Positions 22,091 through 34,085 of a DNA stretch of 64,000 bases are shown here, in pieces; position 1 is the stretch's first letter; every line of letters begins with the position of its first letter. A model generated the notes under the pieces. The model saw only the letters and a program-made list of their open reading frames with translations, searched no databases and was not told where the DNA came from. Made by a program: the position numbers and the translations under genes. This DNA is from Leptodactylus fallax (Eukaryota > Chordata > Amphibia > Anura > Leptodactylidae): positions 6,492,501 through 6,556,500 of the forward strand of contig CAMRHE010000011.1 in the NCBI GenBank assembly GCA_947044405.1, read 5' to 3'.

Positions 22091-23260
22091 GAAAATTTAG
22101 AGAAAGGCTTCATTCAACCTTCCTCATCCCCAGCTGGGGCACCTTTGTTCTTTGTAGAAAAAAAAAAAGACTCAACCTTGATACCATGTATTGACTACAG
22201 AGAAGTAAATAAGATGACTATTAAAAATTGTTACGCTCTTCCCTTAATTTCTGATTTACTGTAAAGATTCCGGTCTGCTAAAATCTTTACCAAACTAGTT
22301 TTAAGAGGAGCCTATAACCTCATACGCATTCGTCCAGGGGAAGTCCGCTTTTAGAACTAGATACGGACATTTTGAATATCTGGTTATGCCATTTGGCCTC
22401 TGTAACGCTCCTGCAACCTTTCAACATTTTATTAATGATGTGTTTTGAGATTTCTCATACCAATTTGTTGTTGTATAACTTGATGACATCCTTATATTTT
22501 CAGACACCTTGGAGGAACATCGCAGACATGTTCAGTTAGTCTTGGAACGCCTACTGGAGAATAATTTTTATATTAAACTGGAAAAATGGGAATTTGAACA
22601 AATATAAATCCAATTTCTTGGATATATCATCTCCCCAGAAGGCCTGAGTATGGAGCCTAATAAAATCAAAGCTGTAATGGATTGGCCCACTCCAATAAAT
22701 CTTAAAGATGTTCAACGATATATAGGGTTTGGAAATTTCTACAGGAGATTCATAAAAGACTTTTCTAAAATCATCTTACCAATCACTTTACTCACAAAGA
22801 AAAACAAAATATTTTCATGGTCTCCAGAGGCACAAGTTGCTTTTGACAAACTAAAGACTCTCTTTACTTCTGCGCCCATACTGGTCCATCCAAATCCTGA
22901 ATTACCTTTTGTTGTTGAAGTAGACACCTCCGATTCTGCTGTGGGAGCTGTCCTGTCTCAATGAGTTGGAAACAAGATACAACTCCATCCATGTGCTTTT
23001 CTTTCTCATACTATGTCATCAGCAGAAAGAAATTACGACATAGTAAACAAAGAACTGTTGGCCATTAAAGTTGCGTTCTCGGAATGGAGACCCCTTTTGG
23101 AAGGAGCTAATCATCCAGTAACTGTCCTTACTGACCACAAAAATTTAGAGTTCATCCGTACTGCTAAGAGACTGTCTGCAAGACAAGCAAGATGGGCCTT
23201 GTTTTTCTCTAGATTTAATTTCGTCATTTCTTATCGGCCAGGTTCAAGAAATGGCAATGA
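22091..23260 (+). pseudogene. Gypsy reverse transcriptase and RNase H
   Basis: RT motifs are readable across several frames: [25 protein letters not shown], then the palm. The catalytic YLDD box reads stop-LDD: the tyrosine codon is TAA at 22476-22478, followed by CTT GAT GAC. The RT connection part and RNase H follow (QRYIGFGNFYRRFIKDFSK; VEVDTSDSAVGAVLSQ; LTDHKNLEFI) with another stop at 22962. At about 23260 the sequence jumps from the end of RNase H into integrase, so the tether between them is deleted. Confidence 0.85.
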
Positions 23261-24000
23261 AGTCCTCAAACTGGTCCACGATTCTAAGCTTGCAGGGCAT
23301 CTTGGAGTCATGAAAACTTGCGACCTTCTCCTTCATTCATTTTGGTGGCCTAGTTGTAAGAATGATGTTGGGAAATATTTTTTCTCCTGTTTAACATGTG
23401 CACGAAATAAGACACCACAATCTCCTCCTCTAGGTTTTCTTCAACCGCTTCCAGCTCCATCTAAGCCTTGGGGATCAATTTCCATGGATTATATTGTGGA
23501 CCTGCCTCCTTCTAAAGAAAAGACTACCATCCTTGTTGTTGTGGACCGACTTACAAAAACGGCACATTTCATTCCAATTAGAGGAATTCCTACTGCAGAA
23601 CAAACTGCAGAATTAATGATTAAGGAGATATTTAGGTTGCATGGAATTCCTGACAATGTAATTTCAATTCACATCAAGGTTTTTCTAGCAGATTGAAGAT
23701 ACACCCTGTGTTCCATGTGTCATTTCTCAAAACATTCAATGAAAATCCCTTTCCAGGGAAAAATCAGCCACCTCCTGCACCAGTAAAAGTCAAAGGGGAG
23801 GAAGAATACATTGTTGAGAAAATTTTGGACTCTTCAGAGGTCAGTTACAATATCTGGTGCAATAGAAGGGTTATGGTCCAGAAGAGAATTCATGGGAACC
23901 AGAAAACAACGTTCATGCCTCTAGTCTTACAAGGGCTTTTCATCTCAGACATCCAGAGAAACCAGCTCCTAAGATATCCAGAGGCCACCCTGAAAGGAGG
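23261..24000 (+). pseudogene. Gypsy integrase and C-terminal tail
   Basis: The HHCC zinc finger is visible (VHDSKLAGHLG ... CLTCARNK), followed by the first two catalytic aspartates (SMDYIVDLP and VVVDRLTKTAHF). The sequence breaks at about 23675, before the third catalytic residue (glutamate), and resumes at 23693 with IHPVFHVSFLK, the usual integrase C-terminal motif. The next stretch (EEEYIVEKILDS) resembles the start of a chromodomain, whose rest is out of frame. It would have joined DNA ends to the target site; here the core is deleted. Confidence 0.8.
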
Positions 24001-24007
24001 GAATTAC

Positions 24008-24343
24008 TGTCAGGACTTGAACCCAGGGCACATCAGTGTCCTAGGTTGTAGCTCTTCCAACTGAGCTAATCAGTCACCTGGACAGCTCCTGTGCTTATCT
24101 AAAGCCTAATTCCCAGTGTCTCTAGTTTCAGTTTCCACCTCTCTGGTTTGCTCCTCCCTGTTCCTTGATTGAACTAGCTATTTAAACCCAGCCTTGCACT
24201 TCCTGCTTTGCAAGATTATTGTGCTCTTAGCCTGTAATCTAGCCTGCCTCTCCTGCTCTGCTGCTAATGCTGACGTTACCAGCCTAGCAATTACCCCAAG
24301 TAAGTTGCACTAAAAAACTCCGAATCAAACCCAGACTGTTACA
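24008..24343 (+). repeat. 3' LTR of the Gypsy element
   Basis: A 336-bp LTR starts TGTCAGGACTTG and ends ACTGTTACA. A purine run AAAGGAGGG lies just upstream (about 23993-24001). A TATA-like TATTTAAA occurs near 24179. It pairs with the 5' copy at 19257-19908. Confidence 0.8.
24010..24068 (-). other. tRNA-like sequence at the LTR start
   Basis: On the minus strand the first ~60 bp of the LTR read like the core of a tRNA: an A-box-like TAGCTCAGTTGGAAGAGC with a perfect GCTC/GAGC D-stem, and after about 30 nt a B-box-like GGGTTCAAGTCC. No proper acceptor stem or clean anticodon arm was found, so it is not a working tRNA gene. The spacing between boxes is as in a tRNA. Confidence 0.6.
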
Positions 24344-24424
24344 GAGGCAGAAACAGCTCTTAATAAAATTTGTTAATAAAGTATATTACAAAAATTATTT
24401 ATGACACAAATACTGCCAGAAAAT

Positions 24425-24795
24425 CATACTTTGTCCGAAAGTTTGGTTACACTTTAAATGTTAAAATGTAAAAACGAGTGGCAGCGCAGTGCATGGTTTA
24501 ACTCTGAATTGTATAAACTACTTACCATTTGTTTTTCCATAGACATACTTCCAAAGTTACATAGTAAAAAGTAAAAAGTACAAAGTAAAAGTGACTTTCA
24601 TTTTGACATAACTTTGGCTGTGTTTGCCTTAGAGATCTAGAAATTGGATAGATAGGTACCTAGGAGCACTAAAATGTTCTACATTATGTTTTAAACCATT
24701 TTAAGGTTTGGTTCATACCAAACTTGTTCGACCTGAAACAAATCTTGGACCCGAGCAAACCCAAACCCGAAACAAATCTTGAGAGGTTTACCCAT
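24425..24795 (-). repeat. hAT-like dispersed repeat, copy A
   Basis: Its reverse complement starts GTAGAGATGGGTAAACCTCT and runs through AACACAGCCAAAGTTATGTC. It aligns with 46837-47170, which has ACAGCCAAAGTTATATCAAA in the same position. No coding sequence was seen. Confidence 0.55.
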
Positions 24796-25030
24796 CTCTA
24801 CTTTGGAGGACCATTTGCATGTAAATCATTATCGATATGCTAATATGGAGGAAAGAGCTTTGCTCAGGAATCTAGAGCTGAGAACAAATCCCACACAAGT
24901 TAAAACAAGTCCCAAAGCACTTTTCCTTTTCCCTCATTTGCATCTGAATAAAACAGCTATTTGCATGGACATGGTGTTCTAAAATTGAATAATGGAGGTA
25001 TCTCAAACTGTAGGATATATAGGTATTGCA
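24796..25030. repeat. Small MITE-like repeat, partial copy
   Basis: It resembles 43486-43705 throughout (for example TTTGCATCTGAATAAAACAG here, TTTGCATATGAATATAACGC there). Its right end GAATAATGGAGGTATCTCAAA is an inverted version of the left end of the other copy. Confidence 0.5.
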
Positions 25031-25229
25031 CACTGCAGAATCACCTATACCATGTACTATGATTAGGTTTATAAGAAATTTACTACTGACAAACTCCCTA
25101 TAACCCCTTCCTGACATACATCATACATCCGTCATAATTATGGAGGTTGTCAGTTTTTTAAAATATACTATAGCTGCCAGGCACTATTACCCATAACCAG
25201 TGTCCACACTGATTGCGGTCATTAAGGTC

Positions 25230-26080
25230 TCAAGTGTCTCATTTAACCCTTTCCCAACATCCGCCGTAATAGTACAGCAGATGCCAGGTGTTTAAAAATG
25301 GCGGCCATTCGGGAGTCTTGTGGCTCTATGCAGCCTGTAATACAAATGCCGGTATTTTGCAATGCGTTACAGAAATTAAAAATTCAAATTACCCCCCCCT
25401 TTCCCTAGAACATTTAAAAAATACTAAAAAACACATACACATTAAGTATCCCTGTGTTCGAAAACGACCAGTCAACAAAACTATAGAAATATTTTTCCCA
25501 TATGATGAAATCCGTAGCAGGAAAAAAAATCAAAAGAGCTGAACCACTGCTTTTACACTGTTTGCTCTCTCATAAAATTTTTAAATAAAAAGCTAACAAA
25601 GCAATAGACATTCCATAAAATGGTATAACTGAGAAGCACATCTGGTCCTGCAAAAAAAGATGCCATATTCCCATACATGGAAATATAACAAAGTTACAGG
25701 TGTCAGAATATGGCGACTCCAATAATTTTATGTTTAAATTTGCTATCCCTAAAATCATACCAACCCACAGAATACGAATACAGATGACATGCAATTTTGT
25801 CTGCACAGTGAACGCTGTAAAAACAAAGCTCCTAAAAATGTCGCAGAAACACAGTTTTTCTCCAAATCCACCCATTATGATTTTTTTTTTTTTTTTTACA
25901 GCTTCACTTTACATCGTATAGTATATTAAATGGCACCATTACAAAGTACATTTTTTCCCACAAACATTAAGCCCTCATGCGGCTCTGTGAACGGAAAAAT
26001 AAAAAAATTATGGCATTTGGAAGGTTGGGAGTTGAAAACAAAAATCGAAAAATGCCTACAGCGGGAAAATGTTAGGTACC
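25230..26080 (-). repeat. Frog dispersed repeat (reverse orientation)
   Basis: Blocks such as AATGGCGGCCATTCGGGAGT, CCTGCAAAAAAAGATGCCAT and AAGCCCTCATGCGGCTCTGT match, in reverse, the type of sequence at 15500-16200. Open frames here are short and not conserved. Confidence 0.5.
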
Positions 26081-26152
26081 CCTGCCCTCCATGGTCCATC
26101 TCTGCATGAACTTTATCATAAACCCTAACTATTATTAGGAGGAATTTTATCC

Positions 26153-26550
26153 TTAAAGAGGTGAAAAAAAAAAAAAATCATACTCATCTGTCTCTGATGC
26201 TCTGGTGTCCTCCCAGCATGTTCCGAGACTTGTGCTCCGGTGTCTTCTCAAAATGAAACTGTTCACTGGCTGTGACATCACGGATCCAATCAGCGGCCTC
26301 TGAAAGAGACCCGTGATGTCACAGGTAATGACATCACATGTCCTTCGCTGAGGCCGCTGATTAGCCTCAGCAGTCACGTGTGGCTAGGACTTCCGCCACA
26401 CGTCAGCACGGGACCCAGAAGACCGGACCACGCAGGGAGGCACTGGAGCACCATGAAAAGGTGAATATGAATTTTCTTTATTTTTTTCACTACCCCCAGC
26501 CTATTTAAACTTAAACGGGTTGTCCATTTTTGCCTGGACACCCCCTTTAA
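26153..26550 (+). mobile_element. TTAA-flanked MITE, copy 1
   Basis: TTAA lies at both ends (26153-26156 and 26547-26550), with short inverted termini TTAAAGAGGTG and CCCCCTTTAA. The core CTGATTAGCCTCAGCAGTCA recurs at about 44707-44740 and 53355-53375, so this is a small family with three copies in the window. There is no coding sequence. TTAA targets suggest piggyBac- or Kolobok-type transposases. Confidence 0.6.
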
Positions 26551-27577
26551 TCCTTGGACTATCCAATGTAAAAGCTTGAGATTTAATTTATGTAAATAGT
26601 TGGCATGTCTGTGTACTGTAATTGGGAGAATTTTAACATTTTTAGGCTACACATTCAAAAATCCTTCACAAGCTTTTGTGATATTCACTTTTAACAATTT
26701 AACAATACAAAGTAACTAGATAACTCAATTAATTTCCAAGCACAAGCATTCAAGTGTTAATATTTCAGAACAGAATTTTAGAAATGTATTTAAAAAAATC
26801 AGATTATATGTCCTATGAACGATATTCCATATTGATTGCCCTAAAGTATAATATGTAGCTTTAGCACTCATTAAAAATAAACTAATTCCAATATTGATAT
26901 GCAAGGAAAAAATACATTGAAATTAGCATTTAAGCATAATGCACTGAAAGGAAAGTCATAAAACCTCTATCTGATGGTAAAATGCTAGAGGTTTTTAGAC
27001 GACGACATGGTGAGACTAATAACTGATGCCAGGTGGGATATGTGCTTATCTGAGAATGTAATACTGTATTGTACAATGAGCAAATGTACATCTGTAGGCT
27101 TTGGACAGTGCCAATATTATGCAGTAACATAGCAACACAAGGTTTTGCTACCTTATACAGGATCATAGCAAATGTCATTCAAATACCACATTTATCACAT
27201 AGTACTGAAAAATAACATTTTGTCATGAGGTAGTTTTACTGTTTTGTTTCTTTTGAAAACAAAAAAAGGGAAGAGAGAGCATAAAATAAAATAAAATATA
27301 CATGATTAAATACAAATATCATAATCTAACTTAAAAATATTTACTTTTGTTTATAATAGGTAATGTATGTTCTTATATTACAGAGGAATATAATAAATAT
27401 TTATTGAATAACAAGTGTTTTTCCTTTAATACATATTGCAAACTCCCTGAATAGCAACTGTTTCTTAATTAATAGTGAACATTGTGACACAGTATTGTAC
27501 TAAAATAAGGTTGGTGGAGCACTTGGGCCAAAACTCAATGTGTTGTGTGTTTGTGGAAGGGGTGCACAATTTAAATT
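26551..27577. other. AT-rich DNA, no recognised element
   Basis: No coding or repeat signal was seen. The sequence has a few A/T homopolymers and many stops in all frames. Confidence 0.5.
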
Positions 27578-28200
27578 TTAAAGGGGTATTCACATCTCAA
27601 GGATCCTATCTATACTGCTAACTTATGTAAATTCAAGATTTTTCCTAAATACATTGATTTAGCATTGTTGCTTTTTTTGCCTGCCATGTGAAATAATTCT
27701 TCCGATTGTTTACACAGCGTTTCCATGGAGCATGGCCTATCTAATAAGCAGGACGGATGTTGAGAGTCACTGCTCTTTGGCAGGGCTGAGTGCTCTCACT
27801 GTTATGTACAGTACTGCTGACAGGACAATCAGTTCAGCTAATTGCAGTTTGCTGATAAAGTCTCCAGGAGCTGTGTCTGTTATCTCTCTATGTAAACACA
27901 AAGATAACACTGAGTGCCTTCTCTGTAGAAGCATGGTAAGTGTTCTATACAAACCTGTGTAATATAATATACATTTACAGTGCATATTATTTAATCAGCA
28001 TTTATATTAGAGTTCTAGTAATCAAAATAAATAATCTCTCATAGTAAAGGCAAAGTCTATATCTAGTGAAATGCTTCATAGTGTCTTGTTCATCAGGCAG
28101 CCAAAGCCGCCTACAACCAGTTTGCTGAAGAATACAGGAAGTGAGAAGAAGAGACAGCAGGCAAAGCTGCTGAAACAGGGAAATGGGAAAACCCATTTAA
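27578..28200. mobile_element. TTAA-flanked MITE (second family)
   Basis: The ends are TTAAAGGGGTATTCACATCT on the left (TTAA at 27578-27581) and GGGAAAACCCATTTAA on the right (TTAA at 28197-28200), imperfect inverted repeats. The interior has frog-repeat-like motifs (ATTGCAGTTTGCTGATAAAG) and no coding sequence. Confidence 0.5.
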
Positions 28201-28792
28201 TAACCAACGTTTTTAAAAAGGCTACTGCCGGTCTAGTGCAAACAGTGCTTCTGCCATTCAGTCTACAGTCCAGTTTAAATGCTGCCACCAGGACAGGTCA
28301 CAATCTAGTGTAAACATTGTGATATCACATTGTGACATGTGTGGTGACTATCTTACTCTTGCTTCATCTGTTTTACATACACTTCCATTTTTCTTGTATC
28401 ATAGGTACAATAGTTTGAACAGGTATAAGTATCAAACACAATGGCTATTAAAGGTCCTTGTATGTATATATGTTTATAGTATGGAGAAACATACATGTGG
28501 ATTATAATCCCAATCATAATATCTTGTTCAGGAGATTCTATGTAAGTGTAGAGGTCAGCTCTGGCCCTGGTCAATTCTGTACAATATCCAAGTACAATTT
28601 AAAGTGTACTGATCAGAATTAGGTCAAAATTTAATAGACCATGTGTCCCACCATAATTTTTTCATTCTTATCTGATCTTGTCTTCTTTAATCCATAGGTA
28701 TGTTTCTGAATCCAGACTAAGAAGCTAAAACCCTACTGCTCCCAGCATAACAATCACTGTTTGTTTTATTGTCACCTCTGTGTTATCGGTAT
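28201..28792. repeat. Host flank with a 90-bp direct duplicate
   Basis: 28540-28625 (AAGTGTAGAGGTCAGCTCTG...CAATATCCAAGTACAATT) recurs at 37370-37452 in the same direction at roughly 80 percent identity by eye. With the hAT element removed, the two copies would be about 380 bp apart. The remainder is non-coding. Confidence 0.55.
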
Positions 28793-29059
28793 TAGAGATG
28801 AGCGAATCCATTCTGCAGAAGTGGAATTCGATCTGAATTTCAGGAAATCTTCGATTTGCCACGATTCCGGCTTTCCTCACGCTTCAATGCATCGAATCGC
28901 ATTTTTTATAAAATGGCCGCCGCACATGTTAGGGCAAGGGGGAAGGAACTCTGGGAGCGCGGGATCACCCACAATGCACAGAGTGAAGATAATCAGCAGC
29001 CAGCAGGACCTGTGATGTCACAGCCCTATAAAAACCCTCGGCCATTTTAGGTACAGTCA

Positions 29060-30620
29060 TTCCACATCGCTCTTACTGTAGGGACAGATGTCAGCAGGAG
29101 CTAGACTTAGAAAACAAATAGAAGTTCAGGGAAAGAGGCTGAGCCTTAGAACTGTAGGGAAAGTATAGGGAGGAATTCAGAGAAGAATTTGGGCTGGTTG
29201 CAGGGTCATTCACAGCAAGAATTTGCAGCATAATTCACATTGCAGCACTCACTGCCATTATACTGCTGCTCATTACTCATATCTGTGTCTTCAAGGTGGA
29301 ACACAACAAGCCTTTTGCAGTGCAGTACAGAAAAAAAAGTGAAATATCATACACTAATATCTGCACATAGCTGTAAAAAAAAAGCCTTTTTAAAGGCGTT
29401 TATTATAAAGGGCTTATTCATTGTTCTTCCAAGGCATAACATTATTCTGTACTATTGTGCCAAAGAAAACTGAATTATCATCCAACAATATCTGCACTTA
29501 TCTGTAATAAACGCCTTTAACCTGGGGAAAGACATAACGACCATATTCACCATTTTGTTACCAGTATAAAGTTGCAGGCCATTTTTCAATACAGTATTGT
29601 CAATAATAATTCAATAATTCTTAGCGGTTATCACTTATTTAAAGGTATTTATTAGTGGCAAAACACATAAAAAGGACCATATTCGCCATTTTGTTACCAG
29701 TATAAAGTTGCAGGCCATTTTTCAATACAGTATTGTCAATAATAATTCAATAATTCTTAGCGGTTATCACTTACTTAAAGGTGTTTATTAGTGTCAAAAC
29801 ACATAAAATGGACCATATTCAGCATTTTGTTACCAGTATAAAGTTGCAGGCCATTTTTCAATACAGTATTGTCAATAATACTTCAATAATTCTTAGTGGT
29901 TAGCACTTATTTAAAGGTGTTCATTAGTGTGTAAACCCATAAAAAGGACTATATTCACCATTTTGTTACCAGTATAAAGTTGCAGACCTTACTGTAGGGA
30001 CAGACGTCGGGAGGAGCTAGGGGAAGACTTATAAAACATATAGAAGTTCAGAGAAAGAGGCTGAGCCTTAGAACTGTAGGGAAAGCATAGGGAGGAATTG
30101 AGAGAAGCATTTGGGGTGGTTGCAGGGTCATTTACAGCAATAATTTGCAGCATAATTCACATTGCAGCATTCACTGCTATTATACTGCTGCTCATTACTC
30201 ATATCTGTGTCTTCAAGGTGGAACATAACAAGCCGTTTGCAATGCAGTACAGCAAAAAAAAAAAGTGAAATATCATACACTAATATCTGCACATATCTGT
30301 AAAAAAAAAGCCTTTTAAAGATGTTTATTATAAGGGGATTATTTACTGTTCTTCCAAGGCATAACATTAATCAGTACTACTGAAACTGAATTATCCTCCA
30401 ATAATATCTGCACTTATCTGTAATAAACGCCTTTAACGTGGGGAAAAACATAATGACCATATTCTTCATTTTGTTACCAGTATAAAGTTGCAGGCCATTT
30501 TTAAAACAGTATTGTCAATAATAATTCATTAATTCTTAGCGGTTATCACTTATTTAAAGGTGTTTATTAGTGTCAAAACACATAAAAAGGACCATATTCG
30601 CCATTTTGTTCCCATTGTGC
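29060..30620. repeat. Subterminal repeats of the hAT element
   Basis: A ~127-bp unit (CCATTTTGTTACCAGTATAAAG ... TTCTTAGCGGTTATCACTTA) is repeated from about 29550 to 29985 and again at 30458-30620, with an inverted partial copy at 36330-36440. A larger ~920-bp direct repeat links 29070-29540 to 29988-30455 (both start TTACTGTAGGGACAGA). Multiple subterminal repeats are common in hAT elements as transposase binding sites. Confidence 0.75.
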
Positions 30621-30624
30621 TGAT

Positions 30625-33300
30625 GGAGCCGATACTGCTCCTGCCATCCCTACCCCCTCTCAGAGCTGCCATGCCAGTGCAAGTTGAGCTCTCAGGGCCC
30701 CCCCAGTCAGACATGCGAGAGGATGGACGATGGCGCAGATAGGCAGCAGCCAACTTACTACATACGATATCTCTATAGTAGATCAGTTTGTCCTCCCACT
30801 CAGTGGGTGTAAAAAAGGCCCCCATTTTTCCCCGGTAGCGAGGGTCTAACATGGTGGAGAGCCAGTACTCATCCCTCTGCTGAATGGTGACAATTTGGCT
30901 GTCACTGCGCAAGGAAGTCAGCATGCTTCAGGTTATTTGCGCAAGTGAGTCCGAGGGACTCCCTGCATCCATCTCCACTGCATACTGCCAAGGTGTGTTT
31001 GGGTCATCTGCCTCATCATCCTCATCTCCCTCTGGCTGTTCTGGTTGCTCCTGCTCCTCCTCTCCACCCATTTGGCTACACTTTGTTTGTGCGCCAATGT
31101 CCTCCTCATCCTCCTCCTCCAGTTCAGCCCTCACAGGGTTCATGTAGCCTTGAGATGTAGACACCACATCTCCAGTCCCCTGAAAAGCCAGATTGAAAAG
31201 CATCATTTCCAGGATGTGAATCAGTGGAATGACGTTGTTCATCCCGTAGTCCTGGAGACTGGCTAACAAAGTGGCCTCCTCAAAGGGAACGAGCAAATGG
31301 CAGGTGTCACACATGAACTGCCACTGGCTAACGTTAAAGTTACAGTTGTGCTAAAGGCACAGGAAACTTGGTCAAAGTTAAAGGAAAGATGAATGCAGCA
31401 TGTTATCAGCAAATACTGGAGACAAATTTGCACTCATCAACCAGGAAGCTGTGCATGGGACGTACTTGGATGTTCCAACATGACAACGATCCAAAACACA
31501 AGGCCAAGTCGACCTGTGGAGTGGCCATCACAGTCTCCTGACCTCAATATTATTGAGCCACTCTGGGGAGATCTAAAGCGCGCAGTACATGCAAGACAGC
31601 CCAGGAATTTACAGGAACTGGAGACTACTTGCCAAGAAGAATGGGCAGTTTTACCATCTGAGAAAATAAAGAGCCTCATCCATAACTACTGCAAAAGACT
31701 TGAATCTGTCATTGATGTTAGAGGGGGCAATACACGGTATTAAGAACTGGGGTATGTGAAGTTTTGAACAGGGTCATTTTGATGTTTTTGGTTGTCATTA
31801 TGATTTAAAAAGAGAAAATAATGGCTTCAATCAACCACTAACCATGAGTGGAGAAAAAGTTTTTGTGTTATCATTCATATTCTCTAAAAAAAGGCCAAAA
31901 AAAAAAAAAAATCTGCTGGGGTATGTAAACTTTTTAGCACAACTGTACACAGGGGAGTACCTCTGTTCGCTTAGATCATAAAGAAATTGTTTATGGCTTT
32001 TCTCTGTTCATATAGTCGATCCAACATATGGAGGGTGGAATTCCAACGGCTGGAAACATCACATATCAGCCTATGTTGTGGGTGGCCGTTCTGTCGCTGC
32101 AGCTCAAGGAGGGTGTGCTTGCCGGTGTACGAGTGGCTGAAGGGCATGCAAGGTTTCCTTAACATTTTTAGGATGTCTTGCAGATGGGTGGAACACTTAA
32201 GGAAATGCTTGACAAACAGTTTGAACATGTGCGCCATGCAGGGCACATGGTTCAGCCCTCCTTGACGCAGCGCTGACACCATGTTCTTCCCGTTGTCGGT
32301 CACCATTGTTCCAATTTTAAGTTCTCTTGGAGAAAGCCAGGATTTGATTTCTTGAGGAAGGACAAAGAGCAGTTCCTCCCCTGTGTGACTCCGTTCACCC
32401 AGGCAAATGAGGTGTAGAACGGCGTGACACTGCTGTCCCCTGCACATGTGGTATGCTGGAGGAGCATTGTGAATTGTCCCTGCAGTGGAGGCTGAGGAGA
32501 CAGTGGAGGATGAGACTGACATTGTTGCAGGACCAACGGTGTGAGAACATGGAGGCAGAACCTGCGTCACCTGTCAAAGTTGCTGGTGTGTCTGGGCAGG
32601 CACCACATTAACCCAGTGGGCCGTAAATGACATATATTGTCCTCAACTGTAGTTACAGCTCCACATGTTGTCGCTGCCGTGAACTTTGGCAGACACCGAC
32701 AAGCTCAAGGACTGGCCCACCTTCTCTTCTACATATTTGTGCAGGGCTGGTACTGCCTTTTTGGCAAAGGAATGACAGCTTGGGACTCTCCACCTCGGCT
32801 TGGCACAAGCCATGAGTTCTCTGAAAGGTGCAGAGTCCACCACTTTGAAAGGGAGGGACTGTAGCAGCTTGCACAGGAGCATGTTCAGCTTCTGCACTGT
32901 TGGATGAGTGAACACATACTGTTGTCTCTTTGAAATTGCTTTTGTGATGGATATCTGACGCAATGACTGACTAGGAGGAGGAGGAGGAGCATGAGCATCA
33001 CGACCAGAAGATGATGGGAAGGACACACAGCTTCCTTTGGCTGAGGTGGTGGAGCCTTGACTGCCTGCTGCCTGAAATGGCGTGCATGCCTCTGGGTGCT
33101 GCAGCGGTTTTTCTGACAGGCTGGACCACCACATTGGAGCCACAGCTCTCCCAGGCCACTTTATGGTGATGCTGCATATGTTGACGCAGGGCTGTGGTGC
33201 CAACATTGGCACCCTGGCCATGCTTCACCTTCTGCCCACAGATTGAACATATGGCCATGTTGACCTCCCCCGGCAGCTTTACAAGAAACTGCCACACCGC
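30625..33300 (-). pseudogene. hAT transposase (ZBED type), broken
   Basis: Read from 33297 down: a BED zinc finger (MAICSICGQKVKHGQG, then TTALRQHMQHHH) that binds the element ends; a low-complexity linker; the RNase H-like core with VTDNGKNM, NHVPCMAHMFKL and DVSSRWNSTLHML (32570 to 31971); and after the Tc1 insertion a part with an acidic run and YWLSTMLDPRYRGKM (about 30860). The C-terminal dimerisation (hATC) motif is absent. Frameshifts divide the gene into at least four pieces. Confidence 0.85.
31343..31945 (+). mobile_element. Tc1-like transposon with internal deletion
   Basis: TA flanks lie at 31341-31342 and 31946-31947. The left end keeps only CAGTTGTGCTAAA before jumping into the C-terminal third of a transposase (31393-31743) with VEWPSQSPDLNIIEPLW, including the catalytic glutamate. 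The right inverted repeat is nearly complete and ends TTTTTAGCACAACTG. It interrupts the hAT transposase: the hAT frame resumes on either side. Confidence 0.85.
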
Positions 33301-33718
33301 CGAGTAGGTGATTTATCCACAACACTCCGCACTAACTGACTTCTACTGACTTTGCCTCCGTGAACCCCTGCACCACTTCTTTCCGGGCAGGTAGGCTACT
33401 GCAAAGCAGGTGGTCTACCCCAGGCATGTTTAGCTCCTGACCTCCCACTGCTGCCACCCTGCTGACTCCCCCACTGCCTCATGCACAAGCTGCAACCCTC
33501 TTCTTCTAATGACAATGAAGCCCCTCCCAATTATGTATGGCTACATCATCATCCACTACAGTCTGCAGTTCACTGATACCCTCCTCAACACCAGCTCCCA
33601 TGCCACTCTCCTCATCACTACTTGCCCGCCTAATGGAAGAAGCGGCGAATGTTTCCTCCAGATCTTAGCTGAGCAGTAGCTGCTGACTGTCCCATGGGTC
33701 TGCTGCCTTGGGATAACC

Positions 33719-34083
33719 TTGGACTCTGACCTATCCTTCAAGCCGCACATCCAAACCCTCAACACCTCCTGCCTCCTCCAACTCAAGAACATCCATCAAA
33801 TCTGCTCCTTCCTCACCCCAGAAACTACAAAGATGCTAGTCCATGCCCTCATAATCTCCTGCTTAGACTACTGTAACACCCTTCTCCTTGGCCTTTCAGC
33901 AAATACTCTCGACCCCCTCCAGTCCACCTTAACTTGTGCCGCTTGCTTAATACACCTCTCCCCCCGTTCTTCATCGGCCACCCCCCTCTGCCAATCCCTT
34001 CACTGTCTACCTGTTGCTCAGCGAATAGGGTTCAAATTACTAACGCTTACATACAAAGCCATCCACAACCTGTCCCCTCCATA
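33719..34083 (+). pseudogene. L2 reverse transcriptase C-terminal fragment
   Basis: The frame encodes LDSDLSFKPHIQTLN, QLKNIHQI, TTKMLVHALIISCLDYCNTLL and LTYKAIHNLSPPY, a conserved order in L2/CR1-group RTs after the catalytic box. It is open for about 120 codons to the Tc1 insertion and continues beyond 35336 (LISCSLPARNLRSSKDLLL) with stops. Confidence 0.8.
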
Positions 34084-34085
34084 TA

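Larger units (their letters stand above)
19257..24343 (+). mobile_element. Ty3/Gypsy LTR retrotransposon with chromodomain-like tail, decayed
   Basis: In order: truncated 5' LTR, an inserted repeat block, gag with zinc knuckle, protease, RT, RNase H, integrase, a C-terminal tail and a 3' LTR. The order and motifs fit Ty3/Gypsy elements of the chromovirus (Sushi-like) type known in fish and amphibians. Stops, frameshifts and internal deletions occur in every domain, and the primer site is lost. The 3' LTR is complete. Confidence 0.85.

Noticed and set aside
24010..24068. Genuine tRNA gene on the minus strand
   Set aside because: A and B boxes are present, but no acceptor stem or anticodon arm fits, and the segment is part of an LTR.
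30884..31147. Serine-rich protein on the plus strand
   Set aside because: It is the antisense shadow of the acidic run in the hAT transposase.
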